The notes: generated from the letters alone by a model not told the origin. A stretch of 64,000 nucleotides of DNA from Favolaschia claudopus (GCA_037176885.1 JAWWNJ010000073.1:1-64000), one strand, 5' to 3'; numbered from the stretch's first letter, positions 1 through 12,536 are shown. Numbers and translations are program-made.

Positions 1-1183
1 GGGTTGGGCGGCCGGGCGGTACTCCTCTACCTGCTGCTTCTTGGACTTGTAGCCCCGTCTTTCGGGATTGGTATCCCATCGGGGAAACAGTCTCTGAACC
101 CTACGACCTTCATCTTTCCACTCCCTATGTGGGCTTGCCGAAGGAGACACTTATCTCTAAAGTGCCCGAACTTGTCGCAATAAAGACACCCCTGATCCGC
201 CAGGTTCCCTTTGAATTGCACGGTTGGCATTCGCGGGAAGACTGGGAGGTCAGCGGCGCCTGGGACTCTGCCCGGTAGGGACTTATAGAAGGACTCCAAC
301 TCGGCCATCCTCTTCTTGGTCGCGGCGTCGATCTCTTTTAATTGGGAGGTCTGGTTATCCAGCCGCTCCATCATAGTGACGACCGACACCTTAATCGTCT
401 CAAGAAGGGACTTGTTAGGGTCCTCCTCTTCTTTCTTTACCGTCAACGTTTGGGTGAGGTAGTATGGATCGCCCGCTCGACGCCTTTCCAGACCCGCTGG
501 AGGTCTTGGACTTGCTCGAGTAACCCCGGTCAGAGGCGCCAAAGAACTCAGAGTTAGCGGCGAGCGTTTTGCGATCCTTTTGGCTTCAGTCATGACCTCG
601 GCCAGCGTCCATGTGCGGACCTCTGGCTCGTCAGCATCATCCCCGGCAGCGGGAGGTTTCCGCTCGAGGTTCTCCAGAATCCGTTCCTTGAACTCAGGAC
701 TCAACTTGGAGAAGAACATCGGGAGAGCCTCCGGTGCGAAATTAATTTCGAATCGAGAAGCTTGTTCGCCTCGACGTTCATGACGCGCATTAGGCGCATG
801 AGTTCGTCTTCATCGTCCCGGTCGATCCCCTCTTCCGTGAACTTACGAAGCTGCCGGTGCAATTTCTGCACAGAGCCCTTCTTTTGGTCGACTACGGACG
901 GGTAATTTTCCAGGATTTCTTTCTTGAAGTCGTCGAACTTCTTAGAATACGAGGCGAATTGCCGCCACTCCTCGGCGGTTGCCTGAGCAGTATAGCGGCA
1001 GACAAACTCGTTCTTCTTATCATCCGGCGTCTCATCTAATTCCATCATACGCTCCACATGGTCCAGGAAACGAACAAGCTCCTCCGGCTCTTCCTCTTTG
1101 AAGAGCGGGGGCGTTCCTGTCCCATGGTTCCGGCGCGCGCTTCTTCCTCGAACGACAGGGTTGTTGTTGCCGTCGTCAGCCAT
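1..1183 (-). pseudogene. gag: gag, 3' end cut by window, frameshifted
   Basis: Minus-strand gag of the upstream element. The start ATG (MADDGNNNP) is at 1,183-1,181, matching the intact copy at 39,909. The frame is open in blocks shifted against each other, with breaks near 700-760 and near 1,130. The zinc knuckle CLYCDKFGHFRDKC (C-x2-C-x4-H-x4-C) is encoded near 190-150. The breaks are single-base differences from the intact copy, so they may be consensus errors. The protein would package element RNA into virus-like particles. Confidence 0.8.
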
Positions 1184-1729
1184 CGGATTATTTTGAAGGG
1201 GTTGGTGAAGTGTTGAGTAGTGGTGAAGAGACAGACGAAAGAGTCCGTTGACGACTGGGTAGCTGCACCGTCGGGCGTAACAGGTCTTGTGCCGGGCGGT
1301 TGAGTTGAGGTTTGTTGTTCCAGCGGAGCAGAGGGGCTCAACGACTGGGTTTGGCGGGTTACGATAAGCGTGAGCTTGGGTTCGTCCGCGCAGAGAATAG
1401 AGTTCCCGGGCAAGAGCAACAGGCGGGCGGGAAGGATCGTCAGTCCTCGAGATCGAGAGCAGCGGCAGCGGCACGTAGGCTAGTGTTGGTCGACCGAGGT
1501 TTTGGTGGTGGTGCTCTAGCGGATCGTCCTTCTGAAGCCACGTCCTCTTCCGAAACTAAATGGCAAAATCTTCTATAGCGGGCCTGGAGCTATCGGCTCA
1601 ACGGGCGGGTGTAATATTCTATTCTCGAGTCAACCGGCGGATGGTTCGTGCTAGTTTAGAGCAGCGTCCACAAGTGATTTCTTTCGACTTGACACAAATA
1701 ATCTGTCACCCCTCGCAGTGGGCTCCAGA
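1184..1729 (-). other. gag leader and primer-binding region
   Basis: Leader between gag and the 5' LTR of the upstream element. It ends with a primer-binding site next to the LTR (about 1,710-1,727) that differs by one base from the two downstream copies (cctcgcAgtg versus cctcgcGgtg). An open frame without ATG extends gag upstream here from a TTG codon; I do not count it as coding. Confidence 0.6.
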
Positions 1730-3218
1730 TGAAACGGTGGCGTGTAGGTGTAGGCGTGAAATATACCGAAATATAAAATCACAAAATCTAATCCAATACG
1801 ACGTGTGTGTGTGTGTGTGTTCGGGGTGGCGGGAGCACGTATCGTCCCTCAGAATTACTTGTGCAAGCTTCAATCAATCAAGGTCGCTACGTTTGAGCGG
1901 GACGAACTACTAGATTGTCTAGCGAGAACGTAGCGGGCAAAACGATTCGCAGCGGGAGAAGCGAAGAGTCACTCTTCTGAGACTATCGAAATGAGAAATT
2001 CTGAGTCTAGCGGGGAGGGTTTCCGTGCCAATAGAAAAGCGTCGCCCGGTAGTGGATCGTCAACCGGCAAGAAGCTTTCTGGATGACAACCGGCGGGCAG
2101 AAGGCGCGGCTCAGCGGGACGGGGTTCTTATACGACTGGCGCGGCTCTGGCGAGAAGCGGGGCTCTTATGTCGATGGCGCGGACACTAACAGTGACCCGG
2201 GCAGGTTACACCACTACGCGGCGGCGAGCTCGAACGGGGGTCTTGGTTATACCCGCGGAACGGCTGGCACACGGGGCGTTCGACGGCGCGGAATCAAGCA
2301 CGAACGGGGGACTTGGTTATACCGCGGAACGGCGAGAAACGGGGCTTCGTATTTCAGGTGGGCTCGGGCTCAAAGGCTGGCGGGGCTCTCGAAGTTCTGG
2401 CGGCTCGGTATGCCACAAGTCTTTCCGTATCACTCGAGTCTCTCTCAGATATCATGTCTAGTCTCTTTCAAAGTTCAATTCCAAATTCTAGAGTCCGCTA
2501 CAAACTGCCCTTGTCTACGGGTAGGTAATTGACTGAGTAACAAAAAGTACAACCGGGAGATTAAATACATGCAGCGGGAGCAGAAACAACCAATAAAATC
2601 ATGATGAGAGAGTGTCCAAGTTTGATGCCGCGCCCGCTGGGAACCAATGGTATATTCAGGATTGCGAGTCGTGAGTGAAAAGACTGCCTCCCGGAGAAAG
2701 TCCATGCGGGCGGGTGGGTATTGCGCCCTTATTGCAGTGCAATGGCGGTGCTGGTTGCCATGTCCCCGGGAGGGGACACGAAATTCTTCCTTCATAATAT
2801 GCCTTGCCGCTGGTCGAGTTGAAGTCGAAAAGGCTTCCCGCTGAGTAGTAGTCAACGGCTCGACAGCGGTCCAAGTTCGTCTCGTCTTCTATCTTCAGAA
2901 CCGTCTAAGTTCCAGGGAAAATAGGGAGAGCCGAGTCGCGTTAGCGGCTCGCCACTCGCCGTTCGGGTTGTCCGCAATCAGCGGGAAATGCCCCCGGCAA
3001 CTCGCCATGTCCCTTCTCATCATTCTGACAGAGCCGTTGGCTGGATAGCCGCTGGCTCCGCGGTGCTCCCGCTGGCAGTCGGTTATCCACAGCAATAAGA
3101 TACTGCCGCCGAGGACGGGCATATCTTCTATTATCCTAGCCTCACTTCTCCCGCTGATAGGTCTCGAAAATCGATAAATTCCGGGCATTTCATGCCTAGC
3201 CGCTGAGCGGCCCTATCA
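1730..3218 (-). repeat. 5' LTR of upstream element, internally deleted
   Basis: LTR with TGAAACGG...CCCTATCA ends, 1,489 bp against about 1,815 bp in the other three. About 325 bp is missing at about 3,074: the sequence jumps from ggcagtcggt to tatccacagc, while in complete LTRs these lie on either side of the missing block, each next to a GTCGG. It contains the (TG)n microsatellite shared by all copies. Confidence 0.9.
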
Positions 3219-3264
3219 TCGCGCTGAACGAGAAGTGCGCCACTTTGATCTTGGAGGATGTCGG
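3219..3264 (-). pseudogene. 46 bp remnant of host F-box gene
   Basis: This sliver lies between the two retrotransposon insertions. It matches 53,345-53,390 of the intact F-box gene except for one G/A difference, and encodes the residues TSSKIKVAHFSFS. It starts with TCGC (target duplication of the upstream element) and ends with TCGG (left target duplication of the tandem array; the right copy is at 42,263-42,266). In the uninterrupted gene the two insertion points are 42 bp apart. Confidence 0.93.
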
Positions 3265-5085
3265 TGAAACGGTGCGTGTAGGTGGTAGGCGTGAAATATA
3301 CCGAAATATATAATCACAAAATCTAATCCAATACGACGTGTGTGTGTGTGTGTGTTCGGGGTGGCGGGAGCACGTATCGTCCCTCAGAATACTTGTGCAA
3401 GCTTCAATCAATCAAGGTCGCTACGTTTGAGCGGGACGAACTACTAGATTGTCTAGCGAGAACGTAGCGGGCAAAACGATTCGCAGCGGGAGAAGCGAAG
3501 AGTCACTCTTTCTGAGACTTCGAAATGAGAAATTCTGAGTCTAGCGGGGAGGGTTTCCGTGCCAATAGAAAAGCGTCGCCCGGTAGTGGATCGTCAACCG
3601 GCAAGAAGCTTTCTGGATGACAACCGGCGGGCAGAAGGCGCGGCTCAGCGGGACGGGGTTCATATACGACTGGCGCGGCTCTGGCGAGAAGCGGGGCTCT
3701 TATGTCGATGGCGCGGACACTAACAGTGACCCGGGCAGTTACAACCACTACGCGGCGGCGAGCTCGAACGGGGGTCTTGGTTATACCGCGGAACGGCTGG
3801 CACACGGGGCGTCGACGGCGCGGAATCAAGCACGAACGGGGGTCTTGGTTATACCGCGGAACGGCGAGAAACGGGGCTTCGTATTTCAGGAGGGCTCGGG
3901 CTCAAAGGCTGGCGGGGCTCTCGAAGTTCTGGCGGCTCGGTATGCCACAAGTCTTTCCGTATCACTCGAGTCTCTCTCAGATATCAAAGTCTAGTCTCTT
4001 TCAAAGTTCAATTCAAATTCTAGAGTCCGCTACAAACTGCCCTTGTCTACGGGTAGGTAATTGACTGAGTAACAAAAAGTACACCGGGAGATTAAATACA
4101 TGCAGCGGGAGCAGAAACAACCAAAATAAATCATGATGAGAGAGTGTCCAAGTTTGATGCCGCGCCCGCTGGGAACCAATGGTATATTCAGGATTGCAAG
4201 TCGTGAGTGAAAGGACTGCCTCCCGGAGAAAGTCCATGCGGGCGGGTGGGTATTGCGCCTTATTGCAGTGCAATGGCGTGCTGGTTGCCATGTCCCCGGG
4301 AGGGGGACACGAAATTCTTCCTTCATAATATGGTCTTGCCGCTGGTCGAGTTGAAGTCGAAAAGGCTTCCCGCTGAGTAGTTAGTCAACGGCTCGTCAGC
4401 GGTCAAGTTCGTCTCGTCTTTCTATCTTCAGAACCGTCTAAGTTCCAGGGAAAATAGGGAGAGCCGAGGTCGCGTTAGCGGCTCGCCACTCGCCGTTCGA
4501 GTTGTCCGCAATCAGCGGGAAATGCCCCCGGCAACTCGCCATGTCCTTCTCATCATTCTGACAGAGCCGTTGGCTGGATAGCCGCTGGCTCCGCGGTGCT
4601 CCCGCTGGCAGTCGGTTAAGTCCCTGCTGTCCGTAATCAGCCGGCGTGCTCTGGTAGAGCCTGCCGGTGATCCTGTTCGTCGGTAGAGTGGTGGCCGTCC
4701 TGAGTTCGAAGTTGAACTCAGTATGGTCCCCCGCTAGATCTTCTTCATGTTGGTCGGCGGGTGAGCGCCTAACCTCAGGGAGGTTGGTAGTTCCTCTTAG
4801 TCGCCTTCAGCACCTTGAGATAGTAGTTTCCCACTAAGTCTCTTGGCCCGGCAGTTTAGAAATAGTCAGCGGCAGAGTCTCGCACCCATGTTTAGGGAAA
4901 CGTCGCTATGCCCGCTGCTACCCGTTGGTGTCCCACCAGCTTGTCGGCTATCCACAGCAATAAGATACTGCCCGCGAGGAACGGGCATATCTTCTAGTAT
5001 CCTAGCCTCACTTCTCCCCGCTGATAGGTCTCGAAAATCGATAAAGTCCGGGCATTTCATGCCTAGCCGCTGAGCGGCCCTATCA
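3265..5085 (-). repeat. LTR1 (left LTR of tandem)
   Basis: A 1,821 bp LTR, TGAAACGG...CCCTATCA, nearly identical to LTR2 and LTR3 apart from scattered one-base indels. It contains a (TG)n run near 3,340 and a twice-repeated motif (cgaacgggggtcttggttat) near 3,770 and 3,835. Read on the minus strand it is the 3' LTR of the left unit. Confidence 0.95.
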
Positions 5086-5101
5086 TCTCCCCCCCCTTTC
5101 T
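5086..5101 (-). other. Polypurine tract, left unit
   Basis: On the minus strand this reads AGAAAGGGGGGGGAGA directly against the LTR start TGATAGGG. A purine run at this spot primes plus-strand DNA synthesis in LTR elements and fixes the element orientation as minus. Confidence 0.9.
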
Positions 5102-5776
5102 AGATTTCAACTCTCCCGAGTTGACGACTTGAGATCGCCCGCTAGAGATCTTATCCATCTTCCCGGGGAAGGGGACTTCAAGACAAACTTTGTCTTGGAT
5201 AATTTTAGATAACGAACGGGCCGCCAGTGAGGCCCGGTCCCCCGCTCGTCCCCTTTGGTATTTCATGAGAGAAAACCTTAACGAAGGACTCGTGGCGACC
5301 TATTTTTAGATCCCACTCTACCTCCGTTGACAGTTTTCTGGACTCAACTCCTCGCCGCGGCCGGCGATGCCGTCACTTTCATTATGAGGCGTCATTCCTG
5401 CCTTTTTCGGAAGTACATCAAATTAGAGAAGCGCTCGAATCAAACTCTAACCCTGCGCTCTCTAAAGCCGTCCTATTCATCCGCAGTTTGGAATGTTTGG
5501 GATCAAAGAAGCCGCGGGGACCCCCCGCTTCCTCATTCAAATGTTTTTCTCGGAAATTTTCTCGAGAATCCCATCAGACATTCAAACTCCGACTCCTCAG
5601 GGTATAAAGAGTCGAGAGGTTTCTGGGTGGATTCCCCACCGAATCCCCGATTGGGTACCCCCTTGCCCTCTCTTCCCTTCATTTATTCTTTCTGTCTTTC
5701 GCCCGCCGACTGGATTTCTGGCGCCTTGCACCGGGGAGCTCCTTCTTTGATTATTTCGTGACGCTACATCCACGGA
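5102..5776 (+). other. Non-coding leader upstream of cargo gene A
   Basis: No supported gene. It holds the promoter region for cargo gene A, including a TATAAAG at about 5,602-5,608. Open frames here are not conserved in position or length between the two copies. Confidence 0.5.
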
Positions 5777-8700
5777 ATGTCCTCCAAACCCAGCGGCGGT
5801 TCTGCCTCTCGCCCTGAATCTCGCTCTTCTCGTCGCGCCCCGGCAGCTTCGTCTCCACCGCCGCTTCCTCGAAAACAGCTTTCTGGACCTGGTCAGCCGC
5901 CCGCCGCTTCGTCTTCGAGGCAGCCAAGCTCCCTCCACCGCCGCTGGAGTCTTCGAGTGTCGACTGGTTCTCCGTGTGGCGCGACAAGCCGGAGGAGTGG
6001 AAGACTCTGCAGGAGTTGCTCGTCCCGTCGAAACTCGCGAAACTATTCTCAAGCGGGGGTCGGCAAGATGTTGCGTTGCCATTCAAGAGCCGCTGGTGAG
6101 TTTCCACCGTTCAGCTATTCTTTCAGTTTTTAATTTCTTTCTAGAGAGAGCACCGGGCGATCTTGGGGGGTTGCGCAAAAAGGCCTCGAGCCACCCCCGA
6201 TGGCCCTCGCCATCAGCGTTCACCTCCAGAAGGGCTATCCAGACGTACGACCCGGACGAACACCTGCCCGACGTTCAGGCCCTCCGCTATCGCAAGACTG
6301 AGCTCAAGCAAAAGAAGGTGCGTCCCGCCAATATGGCCTCTTGGTCGCACCCCCGCTGAACGTTTATTCAGCTATACCTGCCCCCGGTCCCGTCCAAGAC
6401 CATGGAAGCTTTTCCCATACCGCCGCCGCCGACGACTCAGTTCTTCGTCGACCGAAAGACCAAAGCCGCCCAGGTGAGTTTTTGTTAACATTTTTCTCTC
6501 CCGGGCCACTCTGACTAGACGCTCTTTTAGTCTGCGTCTTCATCTGGCAAAGTTAGCGGCAAGGCCGCGACGGCCCCCAGCGACTCTGGAAAAGTCAGCG
6601 GCAAGCCGCCACCGCGGCCGCTGAGTCGGGAAAAGTCAGCGGAAAGGCCTCCGCTAAGGTCAGTGACCATCGCCGCCGACTTATTTCCCTTTCTGATTCT
6701 TTCCTATAGGGAGAGGAGACGCCCCGCCCCAAGAAGCTCCCGGATTTCAAAAAGACGGTAAGCCCTTCCTTCTAATTCATTCTTAATTCTCCCGGCTGAT
6801 TGATCTTTATTTAGACCACCCGCCTCCACCACCGACAAGCCAAAGCCCGAGCGGGTCAAGGTAGTCACCAAGACCATCAAGGTCCCCGCCGACACCCCAG
6901 CCGCCAGTGGCAGCGGCACCAAGCGTAAGGCCTCGGGCGGCGCCGAGTCGTCTCCCTCAAAGAAGGTGAAGGAGGACAAGGCGGCCAAGGTTAAAGCGGC
7001 TAAGGCCCCCTCCCGTAGTCAGGTAGTTGTCGCCCGCTGCTGTCCCCAATGTAAGGCCGACATAGAATTAACAATAAACTTCTCGTAGTCCGTTATTAGT
7101 GTCCAAAGCTCCGGCGACGAGCGCGTTCCCGTCCCTGACTTCGAAATTTGTGAGTCGAAGCCGCCTCCCGCTTTAGACATTCTTATGCTGAAATCTTTCT
7201 TAGTGATAGAGACCAAGCCGCCCGCTGCTCGAAAGAGCAAGAAGACCAAGCCCGCCACCGTCGACACCGGTGCCTTCTCTCAAAGGGTTGGGCACCCGCG
7301 CCGCCCAAATCGCTGCCTTGGAGGGCGTTGGTATCAAGCCAGCCAAGCCGGTGAGTTGTTATCAGCGGGGGATTCATCCACTAACATTTTCGCTCCAGCT
7401 CCCCGAGCAGCCCCCATCCGGTCAATGGAGCCGACCAAGAAGAAGAACAAGCCCCGCCCCGAGGGGCGAGTTCAAGGTGCCGAACAAGGATGTCGTGAAC
7501 AAGCTGTTCACCAACTATCCTCAAGCCGCCCGCCGCCAGGACCTCCCGTACGACGCCGAGAGGGAGCAGTTCGCCTTGGCCGCCCCAAGCCTCATCGGCA
7601 ACCTCGAGCTGACGTCGCCAATGTAAGGCGGTTTCTTTCTCCTTTTCTTATCTTTCTCAACTTTTTCTATCTAGAACGGCCCCCGCTGCTTGCGGTGTAT
7701 TGCCTGCGGTAGCAAGTGCGAGTCTACCGGCGTCCCTGGCGAGTGCACGGCCTGCGCCAGCCGCAAGTCCACTAAGGACTGTACTTTCCTCCTCGACGGC
7801 GAAAAGCTCAGCTCCATGGGCTCCGGGTTGAAGCAGTGGGTCTCGATGACCCGGCCCGGTAAGTCAACCACTACTTTCCTGTTTGGGCCTGCTGGACCAT
7901 TTCAACAGAGTGGTTCGACTTGAACGCAGATGTCAACGCCGCGCCGCCACCTGCTTCGCTATGCAAGAAGCCTTCGAAAAGGCGCGCTGGAATCTGAACC
8001 AGAAGTCCTTCAAGATGCTTCTCTCGGTCTTGGTCACCCGCCGGGAGATCCAGCGGGAGGACTTCATCAAACGCTTCGCCGGCGAGACCCCCGAGGAGCA
8101 AGAGAAGAATATGGACCAGGTCTTGCGCATCGCTATGACCCAGGGGCTGACCGCTACGTCGACGATCCGGTCGAACCGCTGCTGGCAGTATTACCTTCCG
8201 AGGTCATCGACGAAGTCCCCATCCCCCGGCTTCACGGACGCCTACGCCTTCTACGAAGCCAAGGACCCGCCAGGACCAAAATGTCCCGCTCGCCTTCTAC
8301 CTCATCCCGGCCGAGCCTGAGCTCTCAACGCCAACACAGTGGGTCGAAGTACAGGTAAGTCTCTTTCTTTCCTACATCATTTTCCTGGGCCGCTGACCCT
8401 CCTTTTTCCATAGCCGGAGGACTGCGTGGACCTCTTCCACGACTTGAAGGGCGAGGACGACGCCGAAGAAATCCCTGACGGCTCGAAGGTCCGTCGACGC
8501 CTCTTCACGGACGGCAAGGGCCCGGTCAATCTCGACCCGAACGACGAGGACGGCAACGCCTTGCCCTACAGCTGGGAGCACAAGAGCGTCCCCGGCTTCT
8601 TCAAGATGCTGTACCGCAAGGGTACCTTCTTCGAGATCCCCGACCCGCCGCCACCAGAGCCGAAGCGCAAAGGCAAGTCCAGCGGGAAGGTGAAATCATC

Positions 8701-9250
8701 TTCCGTGGTTCACGACGACGCCGACGACGAGTTCAAACCCGACCCGACTTCCCAAGAGGAAGACATGGGCGAGGCCCCGGACGGACCGTACGTCGAATTT
8801 TTACTTCTTCGTTCTAAATTCCTTGCTAAAGTCAACTTTCCCCGCTAGCCATGGACATCTCTCGCCCGCCGACTCCTGAAAAACGCCCGAAGGGCAAACA
8901 GCGGGCAGTCCCGATCCGCCCATCCCTTCGTCTAGCGATGAAGAGGAAGGAGAGTCCGGCGAGGTGGGTGCACCCGCTTTCGACGACTTCTTAGCTGAGT
9001 CGTTTGCACAGGACGAGTCCAGCGGCGAGGAGTCCAGCGAGGCCGAGGTACGCGGCAGCGTCCAGGGTGAAGCCGACGAGGAAGACGACAGCGACCTCGA
9101 GGAAGTCCAAATCCCCGGGACTGCCCGATTTCGCAGCCAGCGGCGAGGAGGACCTTGGGCCAGAAGACGATGCAGTGGGCGAGGAAGATGTGGATGTCCA
9201 TCTTCCCCGATCATCCTGCTCCTTCGGGCGACGACGCGGTCGAGAGCTGA
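5777..9250 (+). pseudogene. Cargo gene A, left copy (indel-bearing)
   Basis: Left copy of the multi-exon gene described in full at 24,392-27,860. Splice sites and exon order are the same. Single-base differences shift the frame, for example one C fewer near 5,868 and altered runs near 5,915-5,935. At the zinc-cluster exon this copy is the better one: it reads GGCGAGTGCACG near 7,738, where the right copy has an extra G. Each copy is therefore open where the other is broken, which argues for sequencing indels rather than a dead gene. Confidence 0.65.
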
Positions 9251-10028
9251 GCGGGTAAGCACGCTCCCCCTTTCTGGAGTCTTATCTCCCCGCTGACCAC
9301 TTTGCAGCCTTTCCTCGTGGGTGGGCGGGCGGCAAGTAAGCAATTCGCCCGACCTCCCGCTGCCTTTGACTTCTTGCTGACTTCTTTCTAGAAATTTTTC
9401 TGTATTCCTAATCGCGGGGGCCGAGCGGCCCCCAATTTCATCAAAAGCTACGGGTACGGGTCCCATAATCCCGCTAGATGCGAAGGGTCTGGCCTGGTGG
9501 ATTCCACCCGCCATGACCCACCAATTAAAATGAATTACCCCATAGTAGCATAGCATCGTGTACCGGCCAAAGAGCCGATGAAGCGCAAAAATAAAACTTT
9601 TTACGATGCTCCTTTTCATGTGTGAATTAACTTCTAAGTTCTGAGTTCCAAAGTCAGAGTCCCCGGCTAGATCTTCGTTTGTAAGAGTCTGAAGCGAGGG
9701 AATCTGGCTAAGTGCTGCGCCCGTCGGCTGAGTACGACTTAGAGAGCGAGCTGAACGTTGAACTTCTCGAGTTTTTCAACATGCCGAGCGGCAACGGCGC
9801 TTATCACCGGGGTCATCAGATACCGGGGATTGCCCGTGGTACTTCTTCTGGTTGTCAGCGGCTGTCCTCGGACTCCACCGGGTGACTAGTTCCCCATTTC
9901 TCCCGCTGGTCTCGTAAGAGCGATAACGTAGAGTAGGACTGACCCGGCGGCCCGAGCCGCCCGCTACCGTACTTGTATAGTTGATAGGGGTAGATAGCCA
10001 AATCAAGTCATCTTTTCTTTCCATTGTC
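9251..10028. other. Intergenic between cargo genes A and B, left copy
   Basis: No gene seen. It contains the GGGGGCC-gagc-GGCCCCC hairpin (about 9,416-9,433) described for the right copy, and several CCCGCT hexamers. Confidence 0.5.
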
Positions 10029-10777
10029 ATGCCGCAGCCCGTAGGTGCAGTCTTAATCGACTACCATTTCTTCCCGGCGGTTAGTCAAGACTTTGTGCGC
10101 AAGATCTATACCGTGGTAGGCTGCCCTCAACACATTTCTGCGCCAAGTCCCAACCCAGCCGCTAGCCGAATCTCGTCTGCACGCCTTGTAGTGACGCCGG
10201 CGAAGATTGTGAATTTCTTCACTGGGGCTCGAAGTGCACTCGGTTGCCGGGAGTCGAAGGTCCCCAAATGCTTGTTCGTCGGGGAGGATTGGTTCAAGTA
10301 TACCTATCCCTCCTCAACCTTTCCGACACTTTTCATCTATCGCAGCGGTAAGTCCTGCCGCTCTTCGAATTCTCATCTTTCTTATTCTATTCAGAGCGGC
10401 ACGATGTACGACCTTGCATTCCTCGAACTCTGGTACCCACTTGCGCCTCGGCGGCTTAAGCCCCGATATGTTTATAGGCTCGGTGGACGGTGAGCCCGCT
10501 GACTTCTTGCGTCGGCGGGAGGAATTTGCTGGCGACCTTCGTGACTGGGACATTGCTCACGACCTAAACCACGCCGCTCACTCCAGCCGGCGGCTGTATT
10601 TCTACAACATCCTGTCTCGAGTTTTACGCGAGTGGCGTACCCAAGATCGCTCGATCCATGCCCAGTGCGACGTCGACGCGGCTATCCTGCTCCATGATAT
10701 CAGGCGACGGGACTCTAATGTTCTGACCGTCGTGCCCTTGGCCCAAGGCACGCGCCGCCAGAACCTTCGAGCGGTAA
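10029..10777 (+). pseudogene. Cargo gene B, left copy (indel-bearing)
   Basis: Same three-exon layout as 28,640-29,382, with extra bases (for example cggttgccggg near 10,241 and gagcggcac after the second intron near 10,395) that break the frame. The cysteine cluster CTPC...CTRC is still recognisable. See the right copy for function and motifs. Confidence 0.65.
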
Positions 10778-10950
10778 CCCAGGCTAGTAGCTTTTCCCCC
10801 GTTAGGGTCAAATAAATCTCTTTGCCCGGTCGCAAGCCGTTATCGTGATGTCTGATTCCTTCTGAGCTTTTGGTCCGGCAGCCGGTGGTATTCACCCGTC
10901 GGCTATAGGTTTTACTTATAGCGGCCGGTGCCCAGTGAGTCCTTCGAGCG

Positions 10951-11624
10951 ATGCCCGCCTTTTCTTGGCAGCGACTTTTTACTCAGAACGCTTTAGGAGC
11001 TTCACCGGTCCCCTCAGAGTACCAGCTCGTACTTCAAGCTCAATTTGTGGGTCTTTCGTTCTTTCTCAGTGTTCTCCCGCTGACGGTTGCCTCTTCTTAG
11101 CCGGAGTACGAATGCCAGTGCTGCCTCAAGAACTACCGCCATTGCATCTGGATCCAGTGGGGTGAAGCCTGCCTCAGCTGCATGTTCATAGGCCGCGCCG
11201 CCTTGTGCTGCTACACCAAGAAGTCCGTCTGGCAGGCCCGAGAACAGCCGTCGTCGCGACACTCTCCTAGCCTCTCGGCCAGGTAAGTCCTGCTTTCTAT
11301 CTTTATACCGCTCAGCGGGGGTCTTAGTGAATTCTAGCTCCCTCCGCCGGACGGATCGCTCAGTTTGACTGGTACGCCCGGGCTGCCGGTGCCCGGCTCG
11401 ACGAGAAGAGATACATTGATGTGCGTACTTGCACCATCCTCGCCGCCAGGTCCATGCTCGGCACCCTTGGGTTTGGCCAGCTACGCTTCTTGTACGGACT
11501 GTGGTTTGACGCGAAGGGGGCGGGCGTACGAAAGGAAATTGTAGATCTCCTCCGGGATAGGTTAGACGCTGTAGCCCTCCAGTCCGGCGCAAGGCTCCCG
11601 CCCGTCATGTTCATCGGGCCGTAA
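10951..11624 (+). pseudogene. Cargo gene C, left copy (indel-bearing)
   Basis: Left copy of the three-exon gene at 29,555-30,226. An extra C near 11,017 and another near 11,239 shift the frame; the last exon (11,338 onward) is intact to the TAA at 11,622-11,624. Confidence 0.65.
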
Positions 11625-11907
11625 GCGTAGTAGGAAATATATTCCCACTGTCATACGAACTTGCATCTTTAAAACTCTGTTTCAAGCTGCCCGATTAGGA
11701 AGGCTTCCTAGAAACCAAAGCTTCCTCGTGTTTTTGCCCAGCGGGAGCTCAGCACCTCGTTGGATATTCCACATGTATTGCGGATCTTCCGGGAGCATCG
11801 GGTGCAATGAGTCCCGCTGTCGATCTCTCTGTTTTTGGGTCTCCCGCCAGGTCTCAGAGAGATATTTAAGCTGGCGGGAAGGTCCCATTTGCTTCAGTCG
11901 TCTACTC

Positions 11908-12536
11908 ATGTCTTTGCTGGAACATCCACTCTTCCCGAATGACCCCGTCGGCCCGCTCAGGGAGTACTATGTACGTTCCTGAACATTTTGCCTCGGGTAA
12001 TTCCTCATCATTCGGCAGCCTGGCCGGGTATGCTCTGCGTGCCTCAACGCCCGTTCTCATTGCGAGTTTACTGAGTGGGGAGCGCCGTGCACCCGCTGTT
12101 ACTTGCTGAAGCACAACTGCTCGTACACCCAGACCGCTGAGCTGGCCGATGAAATTGCTGCCCGCCGGCACCGTTTCAAAGAGGGTCCCGATCGTAAGTG
12201 ACGACTTCTTTCTTATCTGTTGCGCCACAACTGATTCCCCGCTCGCTTCTAGCGGCTACGAAGGAACAGCTAGCTGCTTGGGACGTCCTTCATGAGGGGA
12301 CCCTGGCGCAGTTCCCATTCTGGCAACAATACCATTCTGTAATCGTCGGGCGGAACGTCGCAGAGGCAGCCCAACGGCTGTCTTTTTACTTCGAGGCCCG
12401 CTTGGTTTTCCATCTTCTTCAGGAGGCCAAAACGGCTAATCTCCCGGCTGCGTATGTTGCTGTTATCCGCGAGCGGTTAGACGTTCTCGCCAATAATCTT
12501 TTCCTGGATCTTCCGGCTAGGATGCGGGCAGTGTAG
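11908..12536 (+). CDS. Cargo gene D, left copy, Cys6 protein
   Basis: Three exons (about 11,908-11,970, 12,019-12,193, 12,253-12,536) with GT-AG introns; 173 residues. I saw no indel against the right copy, so this is the one cargo gene that reads through in both units. It contains CSAC..H C..APCTRC....NC (C-x2-C-x6-C-x8-C-x2-C-x6-C). Details are given at 30,510-31,138. Confidence 0.75.

Larger units (their letters stand above)
1..3218 (-). mobile_element. Upstream Ty3/gypsy element, 5' end only
   Basis: This is the 5' portion, in minus-strand terms, of a third copy of the same retrotransposon that fills 3,265-42,262. It holds the 5' part of gag, the leader and the 5' LTR; the rest lies before the window. 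It ends in ...CCCTATCA at 3,218, followed by TCGC. The same TCGC occurs at this point of the uninterrupted F-box paralogue (53,345-53,348), so it is the likely target duplication. Its other end is not visible. It is a separate insertion from the tandem array, because 46 bp of host F-box sequence lie between them. Confidence 0.85.

Noticed and set aside
2083..4064. Open frames inside the LTRs (Gly/Arg-rich, 100-150 codons)
   Set aside because: They vary among the four LTRs, have no start context and lie in GC-rich regulatory sequence.
5327..5761. 144-codon frame upstream of cargo gene A (also 23,996-24,376)
   Set aside because: Length and frame differ between copies by indels, it has no motif, and it overlaps the promoter region.
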